A stretch of 64,000 nt of DNA from Idiomarina seosinensis (GCF_003987275.1 NZ_PIQF01000001.1:124001-188000), one strand, 5' to 3'; positions 16,937 to 26,262 are shown, counted from the first letter of the stretch. Notes: a model not told the origin generated them from the letters alone. Numbers and translations are program-made.

Positions 16937-17903
16937 TGGTGCCGGAAGCCTCCAGGGCGGCAGCGCAATGTTTGAGCTTGCCTCACAACGGCAAGCTACC
17001 TCGGCGATGGATACCCATGCGCTCGATGGCTTGCGTAAACAAGCCTTTGGTGACAATAAAGAGGCCGCTTTACGTGAAGCGGCTGAGCAGTTCGAAGCGA
17101 TATTTCTGAATATGGTGCTGGGTAGCATGCGTAAAGCCAACGATGTGTTTGCTAAAGACAACCCGTTAAACAGCCGCTATACCCAGATGTATCGTGATAT
17201 GCATGACCAGCAACTGACCTCAGAATTATCGTCACAAGGCTCGCTGGGCCTGGCTGATATGATGGTCAAGCAATTGAGCGGACAGGCGGGACTGGATAAA
17301 TCTGAGCGTTTTGGTGCTAATTTGGGTGAAGCCAAAATGCCGGTTAATAAACCTGAAGTGAGTGATCAAGGCGGCATTGATGCAGGTCTTTATTATGGCG
17401 GTAAACGTGTTAACCAGGTCAGGTTAGACGAAGGCGAAGCACGCTTTCAGTCACCACAGGATTTTATTGCTGCGATAAAACCTCAGGCCGAGAAAATAGC
17501 CGCAGAAAGCGGAATTGACGCTAACGTACTAGTTGCGCAGGCAGCATTAGAAACCGGCTGGGGCCAGCGGATTATTCCCGGTCGCCACGGTGGTTCCAGT
17601 AATAACCTGTTTAATATCAAAGCGGATCAACGCTGGGGCGGCGATCAGTCTCATGTCAGTACCCTGGAGTTTGACGGCAACGTGGCGAAAAAAGAACGCG
17701 CAGCTTTCCGCAGTTATCAGAACGTGGAACAGAGCTTGCAGGATTATGTGGACTTTATAAAAGGACATCCGCGCTATCAGCAAGCATTGCAAGTAGCCGA
17801 TGATCCAAAGCAGTACGCAGAACAGCTACAGCAGGCCGGTTATGCCACCGATCCACAGTACGCGGCGAAAATTCAGGCGGTAATGAATAAGATAGCGAAG
17901 TAG
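16917..17903 (+). CDS. flgJ: FlgJ, rod-cap scaffold and peptidoglycan hydrolase
   Basis: A 328-residue bifunctional protein. The N-terminal rod-scaffold domain (residues about 40-115) has [15 protein letters not shown] and [13 protein letters not shown]; the C-terminal glucosaminidase domain (about 165-325) has [16 protein letters not shown] with likely catalytic Glu212 and [13 protein letters not shown]. It cuts a hole in peptidoglycan for the growing rod. The start is GTG at 16917, within flgI, behind CAGGAGCC. The TAG stop is followed at once by a single hairpin unit like the one after cheR. Confidence 0.95.
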   Translation: MSSLLSNGAGSLQGGSAMFELASQRQATSAMDTHALDGLRKQAFGDNKEAALREAAEQFEAIFLNMVLGSMRKANDVFAKDNPLNSRYTQMYRDMHDQQLTSELSSQGSLGLADMMVKQLSGQAGLDKSERFGANLGEAKMPVNKPEVSDQGGIDAGLYYGGKRVNQVRLDEGEARFQSPQDFIAAIKPQAEKIAAESGIDANVLVAQAALETGWGQRIIPGRHGGSSNNLFNIKADQRWGGDQSHVSTLEFDGNVAKKERAAFRSYQNVEQSLQDYVDFIKGHPRYQQALQVADDPKQYAEQLQQAGYATDPQYAAKIQAVMNKIAK

Positions 17904-17926
17904 CTTGCGTCCCTGACGCAAGACAG
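17903..17926. repeat. Single hairpin unit after flgJ
   Basis: CTTGCGTC (17904-17911) pairs with GACGCAAG (17915-17922) around CCT, followed by ACAG. Both arms are identical to those of the first unit after cheR (9933-9951), including the position directly behind an AAG-TAG gene end; only the loop differs. There is no T-run, so it is not a classical terminator. Confidence 0.75.
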
Positions 17927-17964
17927 ATTGTTTTAGTAAGCGGCAAATAATTGCCGGTAGCAAT

Positions 17965-17991
17965 TAAACTTAATGACGCGGGTGCCGATAA
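17965..17991 (+). promoter_or_regulatory. Sigma-28 (FliA) promoter for flgK-flgL
   Basis: TAAACTTA (17965-17972), 11 nt, then GCCGATAA (17984-17991), a perfect -10. It ends 29 bp before flgK. A palindrome CGGCAA-ATAA-TTGCCG lies immediately upstream at 17941-17956 and could be an operator. Confidence 0.8.
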
Positions 17992-18020
17992 CAAAGCATC
18001 GGTAGTCTGGGAGTCAATAA

Positions 18021-20054
18021 ATGAGTTTTGATTTATTAAATATTGGTAAGGACGGGATTCTTGCGCATCAGCAAAGCCTGCAGACCACCAGTAAAAATAT
18101 CAATAATGCTAATACTCCTAGCTATGTCCGTGAACGCACGCACTACACTGAGAGCCAATACGGCGGACTTGAGCAGGTTCGTGTTGAACGCATGATCGAT
18201 CAGTTTACCACTCGTCAATTACGCACCGACACGTCCAAAGTCTCTTTTTATGAGGCCAATCTGGAGCAAGCTGAGCAGCTTGATAGTCTGCTCGGTGACA
18301 GCACTACTAATATAGCGTCTACCGTGGAAAGTTTTTTCAATACCATGCAGGACGCGAACAACGATCCCGGCTCAGTAACTGCCAGACAGCTGGTCATTGC
18401 AGAAGCCGATGCGATGGTGACGAAATTTGATGACTTTTCAGGCTATCTCGACGATCAAAAACAGATTATCAATGATCGCTTAAAGTTATCCACCGACCGA
18501 ATTAATTCTCTCGCGTCCAATATTGGTGAACTGAATAAGCGTATTGCCACCTCTAATCAGCGCAACAGCGAGAATGGCGATATCAATGCGTTATTGAATA
18601 AGCGTGACGAACAGTTATTACAGTTGTCAGAGTTGGTGGAGTTTCAAACCGTTGAAGCTAAAAACGGTGCGGTAACGGTCAATATGAAAAACGGCGAGCC
18701 ATTAGTATTAGAAGATGGTCGTTTTAATGCGGTAGCGGTGAAATCAAATCCGAATACGGAACGACTCGAATTAGCTCTACAAAAACGCAACAGCACCGGC
18801 GACGTAAGCCAGTTTTTTGTTGATACTAAAGAAGTTGGCGGCTCTGTTGGTGGTTATTTAGACTATCGCGACAAAGTTCTAATGCCGACCCAACAACGCT
18901 TAGGTCAGTTAGCGGTGCGTATTGCTGACTCGCTGAATACCCAGAATCAAAAAGGTATGGACCTGGACAATCAGCTGGGCCAAAAGCTGTTCGATTTAAA
19001 ACGGACTGAAGCTAGCGGTTTTCCAAATGACAACAATACCGGTAATCAATCGGTGTCAGTCAGCGTGTTGGAAGGGAACAGTAAATCATTCCCGTCGGAA
19101 AATATCGAGATTGGCTACGAAGACAGTCAGTACTATGCGATTCCGGTGGAGTCTGACGGTAGCCACGCAGACGGCGCAGATAAAATTTTTTTTAGCGGTA
19201 CGGCCAACAGTAGCGTGGATATCGAAGAGCTGGGCATTACCGTAAACCTGGGCGGCGGCACGCCGGATAAAGGCGACAGCTTTTTGGTGAAACCCGCTGA
19301 AAGCGCCGCTTCTGAAATTGAGTTGATTATTCGTCGTCCAGAGGACTTAGCGCTGGCAAGCCCGGTACGCACTATTAATGATATTGATAACCAGGGTGCG
19401 GCCGAAGTTGAGCTAAGTCAGGTTAATGTGCCGGATGATTTTTATAATGCGTCAGGTGACGGCTTACTGGCGACATCTCCAGCTGAGGTTGAAGTTGTTG
19501 CCGTGAACGGCGATCAATATGATGTTCGTTTAAATGACGCTAATGGCAATCAGATCGGTGACACACTGACAACGAGCAATCTGGATAATATTATTCAGCA
19601 GGTTTACGACGGCACTATGCCGGCGATTACTACTGAGCCAGACTACGATATTAATGTTGTTGGTGAGCCGGCAGCTGGTGATTCGTACCGAATTGAATAC
19701 AACCGTAATGGTTTTGACGACAACAGCAACGGCCAAAAACTGACCGAGTTACAACGTCAACAGCTAGTGCGTCGCGACGGCGGTGAAGAAGCCGACCCGA
19801 CCATGACCTTTAACGAAAGTTACGGGCGTCTAGTATCAGATGTCGGTAGCCGAGTGAGCCAGAATCGTGTATTAAGAGATTCCGCTGAAGCCGTAAAAGG
19901 TCAGACCGAAGCACTTTACGAATCCAAGTCAGGCGTGAATTTAGAAGAGGAAGCGGCTAACTTGATTCAATACCAGCAAGCGTATACCGCTTCAGCGCGA
20001 ATAATTTCGACCTCGCAGACTATCTTCGATACGTTACTGCGGTCATTAGGTTAA
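18021..20054 (+). CDS. flgK: FlgK, hook-filament junction protein 1
   Basis: A 677-residue junction protein. The N-terminal SFDLLNIGKDGILAHQQSL with NINNANTPSYVRERTHY and the C-terminal NLEEEAANLIQYQQAYTASA are the axial-protein signatures of HAP1. The central region is longer than in the 547-residue enterobacterial protein, which points to extra surface domains. It is exported with the help of FlgN and caps the hook before the filament grows. First gene of the FliA-dependent flgKL unit. Confidence 0.96.
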   Translation: MSFDLLNIGKDGILAHQQSLQTTSKNINNANTPSYVRERTHYTESQYGGLEQVRVERMIDQFTTRQLRTDTSKVSFYEANLEQAEQLDSLLGDSTTNIASTVESFFNTMQDANNDPGSVTARQLVIAEADAMVTKFDDFSGYLDDQKQIINDRLKLSTDRINSLASNIGELNKRIATSNQRNSENGDINALLNKRDEQLLQLSELVEFQTVEAKNGAVTVNMKNGEPLVLEDGRFNAVAVKSNPNTERLELALQKRNSTGDVSQFFVDTKEVGGSVGGYLDYRDKVLMPTQQRLGQLAVRIADSLNTQNQKGMDLDNQLGQKLFDLKRTEASGFPNDNNTGNQSVSVSVLEGNSKSFPSENIEIGYEDSQYYAIPVESDGSHADGADKIFFSGTANSSVDIEELGITVNLGGGTPDKGDSFLVKPAESAASEIELIIRRPEDLALASPVRTINDIDNQGAAEVELSQVNVPDDFYNASGDGLLATSPAEVEVVAVNGDQYDVRLNDANGNQIGDTLTTSNLDNIIQQVYDGTMPAITTEPDYDINVVGEPAAGDSYRIEYNRNGFDDNSNGQKLTELQRQQLVRRDGGEEADPTMTFNESYGRLVSDVGSRVSQNRVLRDSAEAVKGQTEALYESKSGVNLEEEAANLIQYQQAYTASARIISTSQTIFDTLLRSLG

Positions 20055-20077
20055 TAAGGGAAGTGAGGAGTTAGATT

Positions 20078-21292
20078 ATGCGATTAAGTACTAACTTATT
20101 TTATCAACGAGGTTTGGACAGTTTACAGACTTCTCAATCCCGGCTGGACAACATTCAGCAGCAGTTGACCAAGCAAACCAAGATCTTAAGTCCAGCCGAT
20201 GATCCCATCGGTAACTCGCAGGTTATTGCGCTGGACGAAAAAATTGCTCAGAACGAACAGTTTAAGCGTAATTCGATTACGTTAGAAAATAACTTAAGTC
20301 GTGAAGAGAGTGTACTGACCAATATAACTGATGCAGTGCAACGTGTTCGTACTCTTGCAGTGCAAGCTGGTAACGGTAGCTACGACGAGAGAAACCGAGG
20401 GGCTATTGCACAAGAGCTACGTGATATCGAAAGTGCAATTTTTGACTTAACCAATGCTCAAGATGAATCCGGTGAATATATCTTTGCTGGCTACCAGAAC
20501 CGCATACAGCCAATGGCATTCGATAAAGCAACTCAGTCTTATCAATATGGTAGCGACGATGGCCAGCGAGAAATACAGTTATCACCATCGCTGAAGCTTC
20601 CGGCGGGAGACCCCGGGAGCTCGGTGTTTGGCTCTGTGTCCAAGCGGGTCGACTTCGAATTGACTGGCGGTAGTAACTTTATCAATAAGGTTAATGTTGC
20701 CGATCGTGATACGTTGATCGCAGATACTGAGACTAGATTAGAAGCCGGCGAACCGACCGATTTTACCGTTAACTTCACAGGGCCTGACACCTACGAAATT
20801 AGCGATGGTGTTAACCCGGCGGTTACCGGAACTGTGACAGACGGAAAAATAAGTTACAACGGTATGGAACTGGAACTCGATCCAGACAATCGCCCGGCGG
20901 CGGGTGATTCAGTTAGTTACAGCTTAGGTGAGCCAGTATCACGAAATATCTTAACACAAATTAGCGATTTAGCGTCAGCATTAGAGAGTAGTGGTGAAAG
21001 TTCGAAAAGCTTTCATGAGAGTGAAATCGGTTTTGCGTTAACTGACCTGGATAAAGGTATTGAAACGTTAACCAACACCCAGGCAAAAGTCGGAGCACGA
21101 CTCAATGTGTTAGAAAACTCACGTTCGAGTAACGAAGACTTTACCATTGTGAATAAAAAAGCGCGTGCCGATATTGCGGATGTGGACTATTCTACCGCAA
21201 TTACCGACTTGATAAAAAATGAAACGATTTATTCGGCCTCACAACAAATTTTTAGCCGCGTCAGCCGCCTAAGTTTATTCGATTACTTATAA
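20078..21292 (+). CDS. flgL: FlgL, hook-filament junction protein 3
   Basis: A 404-residue junction protein of the flagellin superfamily. The N-terminal MRLSTNLFYQRGLDSLQTSQ and the flagellin-like DAVQRVRTLAVQAGNGSYDE are visible, with C-terminal ADVDYSTAITDLIKNETIY forming the other half of the D0/D1 coiled coil. It lies 23 bp after flgK. It bridges FlgK and the flagellin filament. Confidence 0.95.
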   Translation: MRLSTNLFYQRGLDSLQTSQSRLDNIQQQLTKQTKILSPADDPIGNSQVIALDEKIAQNEQFKRNSITLENNLSREESVLTNITDAVQRVRTLAVQAGNGSYDERNRGAIAQELRDIESAIFDLTNAQDESGEYIFAGYQNRIQPMAFDKATQSYQYGSDDGQREIQLSPSLKLPAGDPGSSVFGSVSKRVDFELTGGSNFINKVNVADRDTLIADTETRLEAGEPTDFTVNFTGPDTYEISDGVNPAVTGTVTDGKISYNGMELELDPDNRPAAGDSVSYSLGEPVSRNILTQISDLASALESSGESSKSFHESEIGFALTDLDKGIETLTNTQAKVGARLNVLENSRSSNEDFTIVNKKARADIADVDYSTAITDLIKNETIYSASQQIFSRVSRLSLFDYL

Positions 21293-21305
21293 CCTCTATT
21301 AAACC

Positions 21306-21332
21306 GGAGTTCGCGCCGAAGGCGTGAACTCC
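21306..21332. repeat. Hairpin after flgL
   Basis: GGAGTTCGCGCC and GGCGTGAACTCC pair around GAA with one mismatch. No T-run follows, so it is a weak candidate terminator. The GAA loop and GC-rich inner stem resemble the hairpin units of the arrays, but there is no AAACAGCC linker. Confidence 0.5.
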
Positions 21333-21380
21333 CTATCCCTCCACACCTTTATACCGTTTTAAATTTTTTTAAAAAATTCC

Positions 21381-21407
21381 TAAAGCTCCCCGAAACCCAG
21401 CCGATAC
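21381..21407 (+). promoter_or_regulatory. Sigma-28 (FliA) promoter for flagellin
   Basis: TAAAGCTC (21381-21388), 11 nt, then GCCGATAC (21400-21407): 6/8 and 7/8 matches with exact spacing. It leaves a leader of about 105 nt before the flagellin start at 21519, which is typical for flagellin messages. The rest of the 226-bp gap holds the flgL hairpin and an A/T-rich run. Confidence 0.85.
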
Positions 21408-21518
21408 CCTTTGTGAGAGGAAATTTTAACCAGGCAAAACACGACGCCGACACTTCCTCCAGCTTGGCAACAACGAACGATTGAATCCAAGCTTAGTCAA
21501 AAACTGAGGAGCTTTATC

Positions 21519-22934
21519 ATGGCACTATATGTAAACACTAATGTCAGTTCACTGAACGCACAGAACCAACTGATGCAATCAGGTAACAAGCTTGACCAAG
21601 CATTCGAACGTTTGTCGTCAGGCTTCCGTATCAACAGCGCTTCTGATGACGCTGCTGGTCTACAAATCTCAAACCGTCTGAGTTCACAGATTAACGGTTT
21701 GAACCAGGGCAATCGTAACGCAAATGACGCTATTTCAATGGCGCAAACTGCTGAAGGAGCTCTGGACGAGTCAACTAACATCCTACAACGTATGCGTACT
21801 TTGGCTATCCAATCAGAAAATGGATCTAACTCTCAAGAGGACAAAGCTGCGCTTCAAAAAGAAGTTGGTAATTTACAGCTTGAATTAACTCGAATTGCAG
21901 AAACAACCTCATTTGGCGGAAAGAATCTATTGGACGGGACTTTTGGTTCACAAGAGTATCAAGTTGGTGCTAATGCCAATGAGACAATCTCTGTATCTAT
22001 GAGAGATGTATCATCAAACGCTATTGGTAATTACACATTGGATACCCAAGGGTCTGATTTTGGTGGAGACGCGTCTGTTACTGGCGCTGTCGATTATAGC
22101 ACTGTATCAAACGGCCAAGATATATCTATAGCAGGCCCTGATGGAAATGCGTCAGGTGTGACATTGGCTACAACAGATACAGTAACTGACGTAGCAGACA
22201 AAATAAATGCTGAAAACACTGGGGTAAAAGCTTCAACTGAAGTAAACGCATCTATTAAAGACTTTTCAAGCCTAGATTCTGCAACATTGGACATTGGCGG
22301 CGATACGTTCAATTTAGCTGACTATGAAGGCTCGTCGCAAAAACTTGCCGAAGATATAGTGAAAGCAGGATATTCAGCTAGCGTAGATGGAAGTGGAGTT
22401 TTGAGCATTAGAGCTGAAAACGTCGATGGCGTAAAAGTATCTGGTTATGACGCTGATGATACTTTACAGATTGCTGGACCTGATGGTTCCTATAATCAAC
22501 CAGCAGACACTGAAAGCGGAGTTGTCAATGCGAAACTGACTCTAGAAGCGAAAGACGACTTTACTGTTTCAACTGATGGAACCGCCGGTGAGGTTTTTGG
22601 TGCAACGTCAGGTAGCTTGAATTCTGTTGGCGACATTGACATCTCAAAAAGCGGTGGCGGTCAAGATGCTTTAGCAGTAATAGACCAAGCTATCGCGCAA
22701 ATCGACTCTCAACGAGCTGATTTGGGTGCTACTCAAAATCGTTTCCAGGCAACCATTCGTAACCAATCGAACATTGCTGAAAACCTGGAAGGTGCGAAGT
22801 CTCGAATCAAAGATGCTGACTTTGCGGCTGAAACTGCAAAACTGACTCAGGCTCAGATTCTGCAGCAGGCATCACAAACTATTCTGGCGCAGGCCAACCA
22901 GCGTCCACAGGCGGCACTGCAGTTACTGGGCTAA
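21519..22934 (+). CDS. fliC: Flagellin, filament subunit
   Basis: A 471-residue flagellin. The N-terminal D0/D1 (residues 1-140) has the family pattern [40 protein letters not shown] and [20 protein letters not shown]; the C-terminal D1/D0 (about 385-471) has [20 protein letters not shown]. The residues between (about 165-370) are the variable surface part, rich in Asp, Gly, Ser and Thr. The start is behind CTGAGGAGC. Only one flagellin gene is in the window. Calling it fliC rather than flaA is convention only. Confidence 0.96.
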   Translation: MALYVNTNVSSLNAQNQLMQSGNKLDQAFERLSSGFRINSASDDAAGLQISNRLSSQINGLNQGNRNANDAISMAQTAEGALDESTNILQRMRTLAIQSENGSNSQEDKAALQKEVGNLQLELTRIAETTSFGGKNLLDGTFGSQEYQVGANANETISVSMRDVSSNAIGNYTLDTQGSDFGGDASVTGAVDYSTVSNGQDISIAGPDGNASGVTLATTDTVTDVADKINAENTGVKASTEVNASIKDFSSLDSATLDIGGDTFNLADYEGSSQKLAEDIVKAGYSASVDGSGVLSIRAENVDGVKVSGYDADDTLQIAGPDGSYNQPADTESGVVNAKLTLEAKDDFTVSTDGTAGEVFGATSGSLNSVGDIDISKSGGGQDALAVIDQAIAQIDSQRADLGATQNRFQATIRNQSNIAENLEGAKSRIKDADFAAETAKLTQAQILQQASQTILAQANQRPQAALQLLG

Positions 22935-22962
22935 TTGCTCAACTAACTCAACCGTTACTAAC

Positions 22963-22990
22963 AACCGGAGCCATTGGCTCCGGTTTTTTT
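22963..22990 (+). terminator. Rho-independent terminator after flagellin
   Basis: AACCGGAGCC and GGCTCCGGTT pair around ATT, followed by a run of T, 29 bp after the flagellin stop. This isolates the flagellin message from flaG. Confidence 0.92.
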
Positions 22991-23054
22991 ATGCCTATAA
23001 TTCAAGATGTTACAAATAAAATTACAGTTGATTAAAAAAACTTCAGTTAATTGC

Positions 23055-23082
23055 TAAAGTTTGCAGTTGAGTTGGTCGATAA
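23055..23082 (+). promoter_or_regulatory. Possible sigma-28 promoter for flaG-fliD-fliS
   Basis: TAAAGTTT (23055-23062, perfect) is followed after 12 nt by GTCGATAA (23075-23082, one mismatch). The spacer is one base longer than the usual 11, so activity is less certain. It lies about 60 bp before flaG, with a terminator just upstream, so a promoter is needed here. Confidence 0.55.
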
Positions 23083-23142
23083 CATACACGGAGCATTGTA
23101 TTAAGTGTTAATCTACACGTAATTAAGGAAATGGTGAGTATT

Positions 23143-23544
23143 ATGACAGAGCTGTCAGTTGAAAGCCGTGCATTAAGCCAACTTAACAGTCAGGAAGGCC
23201 GCATTACCAATGCCGAGCAGCGCCCGCAAGCGCAAAAGGTGATGGATACGGTAGAACAAGTTCAAGAAAAGACTGAACAGAAGGTCGAACAGCAGGCAAC
23301 TAATAAAACGGTGACGGATACGGTTGAACAAATGAATCAGTCGTCGGTTATCCGCAATACCAGTTTGCAATTCGTGTTTGATGAAAAAGGGGACCCGCCG
23401 ATTGTTAAGGTGATTGACCAGGACAACGGTGAGACCATTCGTCAAATTCCATCGGAATTAGTCGTTAAGTTATCTAAAGCTCTGGAAGAGATGGCCGATA
23501 ATGATAGTAGTCGAATGGGGTTCTTATTCGACAACCAGATTTAA
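23143..23544 (+). CDS. flaG: FlaG family protein
   Basis: A protein of about 133 residues with a charged, disordered N-terminal half (a coiled-coil-like stretch rich in Glu, Gln, Val, Lys) and a compact C-terminal FlaG domain seen in LQFVFDEKGDPPIVKVIDQ and GETIRQIPSELVVKLSKALE. FlaG influences filament length or assembly in several bacteria, by an unclear mechanism. An ATG four codons upstream (23131) is possible, but GGTGAG lies at the right distance from 23143. It is the first gene of flaG-fliD-fliS-fliT. Confidence 0.88.
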   Translation: MTELSVESRALSQLNSQEGRITNAEQRPQAQKVMDTVEQVQEKTEQKVEQQATNKTVTDTVEQMNQSSVIRNTSLQFVFDEKGDPPIVKVIDQDNGETIRQIPSELVVKLSKALEEMADNDSSRMGFLFDNQI

Positions 23545-23558
23545 TATGAGGTGATGTT

Positions 23559-24947
23559 ATGCCACTGATTTCATCAACAGGTGCCCGTTCAGGTTTAGAC
23601 CTGGAAGGGATAATCAAAGCGACGCTAGACGCGCAGCGTATTCCTAAACAGAACCGACTGAACCAGCAGGAAGGTCGGCTACAGGTAGAGCTGTCAGCTG
23701 TTGGTGAAATGCGGTCAGTGCTTTCCAATCTTCAAAGCTCAGCAGAAAAGCTAACCGAGAGTAGCTTATTCAGCGCTATGAAAGCGTCTGTAAGCCAACC
23801 TGAGTCTGGCAATGTGATATCCGTTGAGAGCTCCGAAAACGCTAACACCGGTAACTTTGATATTGCAGTAACGCAGTTAGCAAAAGGCAGCCGTGCGGTA
23901 TCGGCCGACGGCGCTTTTGCGAGTTCGGACACGGTCGTTAACACCAATGCCGGCGCATTAACATTTGGTGCCGGTACAGAGAGCTTTAGCTTAGATCTTG
24001 CTGCGGGTTCAACTCTGGAAGATATCCGAAACGCGGTTAATAATTCAGAGGATAACTTTGGTGTTACTGCCGACATTATTAACACCGGAACTGAAGCCAA
24101 ATTAGTTTTTCGGTCTAATGTTAGTGGTGCTGGCAACGACTTGATTGTCAGTAACGATAATGCTCAGCTTGATGCGGTTTCGACAGTGGCCAACGCTGGC
24201 GGTGCTGGTGGCATGGCAATTGCCGTTGACGACGAGGCGACTGACGCCATTATTGAAGTCGATGGTATTCAGGCGACCAATGATACCAATATTTTTGCGG
24301 ATGTCATTCAGGGTTCGACCATTACTGCCTTAAAAGACAGTGAAGGTACAGAAACTGCCCAGCTTTCAATTGCTCGTGATGATGCTGGCGTTAAAAAGTC
24401 CGTTGACGAATTTGTTAAATCCTATAATAGCGTAGTGTCTTCTTTGAATGAAATGGGCGCTGAAGGAAGTATGTTGCAGGGGGATGCCACTGTTAGAGGT
24501 CTGAAAAGTCAGTTAAATAGCGTTCTAACATCTACCTTTGGCGATGACCAGACCTTATTTGATTTAGGTTTTGGCCTTGATAACGACGGTAAGTTAACTC
24601 AGGAAAATCCGATAACGAATGTAAGCGAAGTGCTATCAGATAACCCATCAGCATTGCAGTCAGTACTTGGCGGTGAAAATGGTTTAGCGTCTCGCATGGA
24701 CACATTTTTAAATGGTTATGTTGGAGCGGGCGGGTCATTGCAGATGCGCCGTGACTCAATCAACGATAGCCTGGATAGAGTGTCGGACAGCCGAGAGAGC
24801 TTACAGCGTCGCATGGAATCAATGGAAGAAACTTTACGTTCAAAGTATCAGGCTCTGGATTCACTGGTTGGACAGTTACGCGACCGTGGCGATTACGTCA
24901 GTGCTCAGCTTGCCAACTTACCCGGCTTCACCCGGGATAATGACTAA
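23559..24947 (+). CDS. fliD: FliD, filament cap protein (HAP2)
   Basis: A 462-residue filament cap. The N-terminal STGARSGLDLEGIIKATLDA and the C-terminal helix with KYQALDSLVGQLRDRGDYVS match the conserved D0 coiled-coil ends of FliD. The middle contains the two beta domains and a KKSVDEFVKSYNSVVSSLNE core helix. FliD forms the oligomeric cap under which flagellin monomers insert. It starts 15 bp after flaG behind TGAGGTGATGTT. Confidence 0.95.
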   Translation: MPLISSTGARSGLDLEGIIKATLDAQRIPKQNRLNQQEGRLQVELSAVGEMRSVLSNLQSSAEKLTESSLFSAMKASVSQPESGNVISVESSENANTGNFDIAVTQLAKGSRAVSADGAFASSDTVVNTNAGALTFGAGTESFSLDLAAGSTLEDIRNAVNNSEDNFGVTADIINTGTEAKLVFRSNVSGAGNDLIVSNDNAQLDAVSTVANAGGAGGMAIAVDDEATDAIIEVDGIQATNDTNIFADVIQGSTITALKDSEGTETAQLSIARDDAGVKKSVDEFVKSYNSVVSSLNEMGAEGSMLQGDATVRGLKSQLNSVLTSTFGDDQTLFDLGFGLDNDGKLTQENPITNVSEVLSDNPSALQSVLGGENGLASRMDTFLNGYVGAGGSLQMRRDSINDSLDRVSDSRESLQRRMESMEETLRSKYQALDSLVGQLRDRGDYVSAQLANLPGFTRDND

Positions 24948-24963
24948 ATAGAGGTAACGTTTT

Positions 24964-25395
24964 ATGAACGCGAAACTTAAAGGCTATACCAAAGGCTCGC
25001 TAGAAACTCGGGTTGCGGGAGCTAGCCCTTATCAGCTGGTACAAATGCTTATGGCGGGTGTATTAGAGAACCTTAACTATGCTAAAGGTGCGATTCAGCG
25101 TAAAGATTACGAGAAAAAGAGTCTTTATCTGAGTAAAGCTCAGGCTATTGTGGATTCATTGCGTTATAGTTTAGATGACAGTGCAGGCGCAGACGCGACT
25201 GAAAACCTGCAAGACTTGTATATGTACATGAGCACCCGAATTGCCGATGCATCGATTCAAATGGACATCGACGTTATTGACGAAGTAGCTCGATTGATGA
25301 TTGATATCAAAAGTGCCTGGGATCAGATTCCAGTGGAGCAGCGCGAAGTCGCAATGAAAGATAACAGTCAAGTGCAGCAGGCCAGCGGAGCCTAA
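24964..25395 (+). CDS. fliS: FliS, flagellin export chaperone
   Basis: A 143-residue helical chaperone. The conserved SPYQLVQMLMAGVLENLNYA near the N-terminus and LYLSKAQAIVDSLRYSLDDS identify FliS. It binds the C-terminal D0 helix of flagellin in the cytoplasm and prevents early polymerisation. It lies 17 bp after fliD and 3 bp before the fliT-like gene. Confidence 0.95.
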   Translation: MNAKLKGYTKGSLETRVAGASPYQLVQMLMAGVLENLNYAKGAIQRKDYEKKSLYLSKAQAIVDSLRYSLDDSAGADATENLQDLYMYMSTRIADASIQMDIDVIDEVARLMIDIKSAWDQIPVEQREVAMKDNSQVQQASGA

Positions 25396-25397
25396 TT

Positions 25398-25694
25398 TTG
25401 TCAGCTCAAACTGACTCACCACAGCAGCTCCAGCAGCTTTATAAGCAATTAAAGCAGCAACTAGCAGACTCTGATTTTGAGTCTGCTACCAACACCCTTC
25501 CCCAATTATTGACTGCCTTAGAACAGCTACCTGAACACTGGACTGAGTCCGAGCAGTGGGTAGAGACTGTGGCAGAAATTAATGACTTTCTAAACGAAAT
25601 ACAGCCAGAACTCGAACAGGCCCGTGACGAAACCCAGGAAACCATTACCAAGATCGGTAAGAGTAAGAAGGGCGTTAAGGCCTACACTAAATAA
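25398..25694 (+). CDS. Small helical protein after fliS, FliT-like
   Basis: A 98-residue helical protein rich in Gln, Glu and Leu, starting from a TTG two bases after the fliS stop with GCGGAG upstream. Position after fliS and size fit FliT, the FliD chaperone, but sequence conservation is low in this family and I cannot point to a diagnostic motif. The Lys-rich tail (KIGKSKKGVKAYTK) is unusual. It is the last gene before a two-way terminator. Confidence 0.7.
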   Translation: MSAQTDSPQQLQQLYKQLKQQLADSDFESATNTLPQLLTALEQLPEHWTESEQWVETVAEINDFLNEIQPELEQARDETQETITKIGKSKKGVKAYTK

Positions 25695-25712
25695 TCTGCG
25701 TTATTAAGGCAC

Positions 25713-25743
25713 AAAAAAACCGACTCTAAGGTCGGCTTTTTTT
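25713..25743. terminator. Bidirectional terminator between the fliD operon and rpsT
   Basis: An A-run (25713-25719), a CCGAC/GTCGG stem around TCTAAG, and a T-run (25737-25743). It can end both the rightward fliS/fliT-like transcript and the leftward rpsT transcript. Confidence 0.9.
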
Positions 25744-25776
25744 ATCCCAGCGCCTGAGCGTTGGTGATTAAATCTT

Positions 25777-26037
25777 TTACAGAGCTTGAATCTTAGCGTT
25801 CAAACGGCTCTTATGACGTGCCGCTTTGTTTTTGCTGATCAAGCCTTTAGTTGCGTAACGGTCCAATAGTGGAGTTACGTTTTTCATAGCCGCAGTTGCA
25901 GCTTCTTTGTCTTTGCTTTCAATCGCAGCGTTCGCACGCTTAAGGTAGGTACGCATCATTGAGCGACGGCTTGCGTTGTGGCGGCGATTTTTCTCGGCTT
26001 GGATCGCACGCTTTTTAGCAGACTTAATGTTAGCCAA
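25777..26037 (-). CDS. rpsT: Ribosomal protein S20
   Basis: An 86-residue basic protein ([20 protein letters not shown]) that binds 16S rRNA early in 30S assembly. The start codon is TTG at 26037 behind TTAGGAGTTCACC. In E. coli rpsT also starts with UUG and this rare start is part of S20 autoregulation, so the same control is likely here. It precedes murJ-ribF-ileS-lspA as in many gammaproteobacteria, on the opposite strand. Confidence 0.98.
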   Translation of the reverse strand: MANIKSAKKRAIQAEKNRRHNASRRSMMRTYLKRANAAIESKDKEAATAAMKNVTPLLDRYATKGLISKNKAARHKSRLNAKIQAL

Positions 26038-26087
26038 GGTGAACTCCTAAAATTCGTTAACTTATGCTTGTCTTGTAAAGGCCGCAG

Positions 26088-26115
26088 ATTATGCCTTTTC
26101 TGACGGAAAAGTCAA
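26088..26115 (-). promoter_or_regulatory. Sigma-70 promoter for rpsT
   Basis: On the minus strand TTGACT (26115-26110), 16 nt, then CATAAT (26093-26088), about 50 bp before the rpsT start. A strong vegetative promoter, as expected for a ribosomal protein gene. Confidence 0.8.
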
Positions 26116-26144
26116 CAGCTTTGATGGAAAAAGATTAGGTTTTT

Positions 26145-26262
26145 GCTCGCTGCGCTCACGGCTTTTTGTCGGCTTACGCCGACGGCCGTTTGTCGCTAAC
26201 GCGACGGCTGTTGGCAACCTGCCTTCGGCGGTTGCGGCTGTAGGTCTCGTTTTTAACGAGAC
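26145..26262. repeat. Hairpin-unit array, left half, overlapping the 3' end of the four-helix-bundle gene
   Basis: Units on the plus strand: an imperfect hairpin (26145-26159), GTCGGCTTACGCCGAC, GTCGCTAACGCGAC, a 22-nt hairpin (GCAACCTGCC...GGTTGC) and GTCTCGTTTTTAACGAGAC (26244-26262), joined by GGCTTTTT, GGCCGTTT, GGCTGTTG and GGCTGTAG. The last unit carries the stop codon of the neighbouring gene in its loop. The segment 26205-26239 is an exact 35-bp inverted copy of 26705-26739. Confidence 0.9.
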
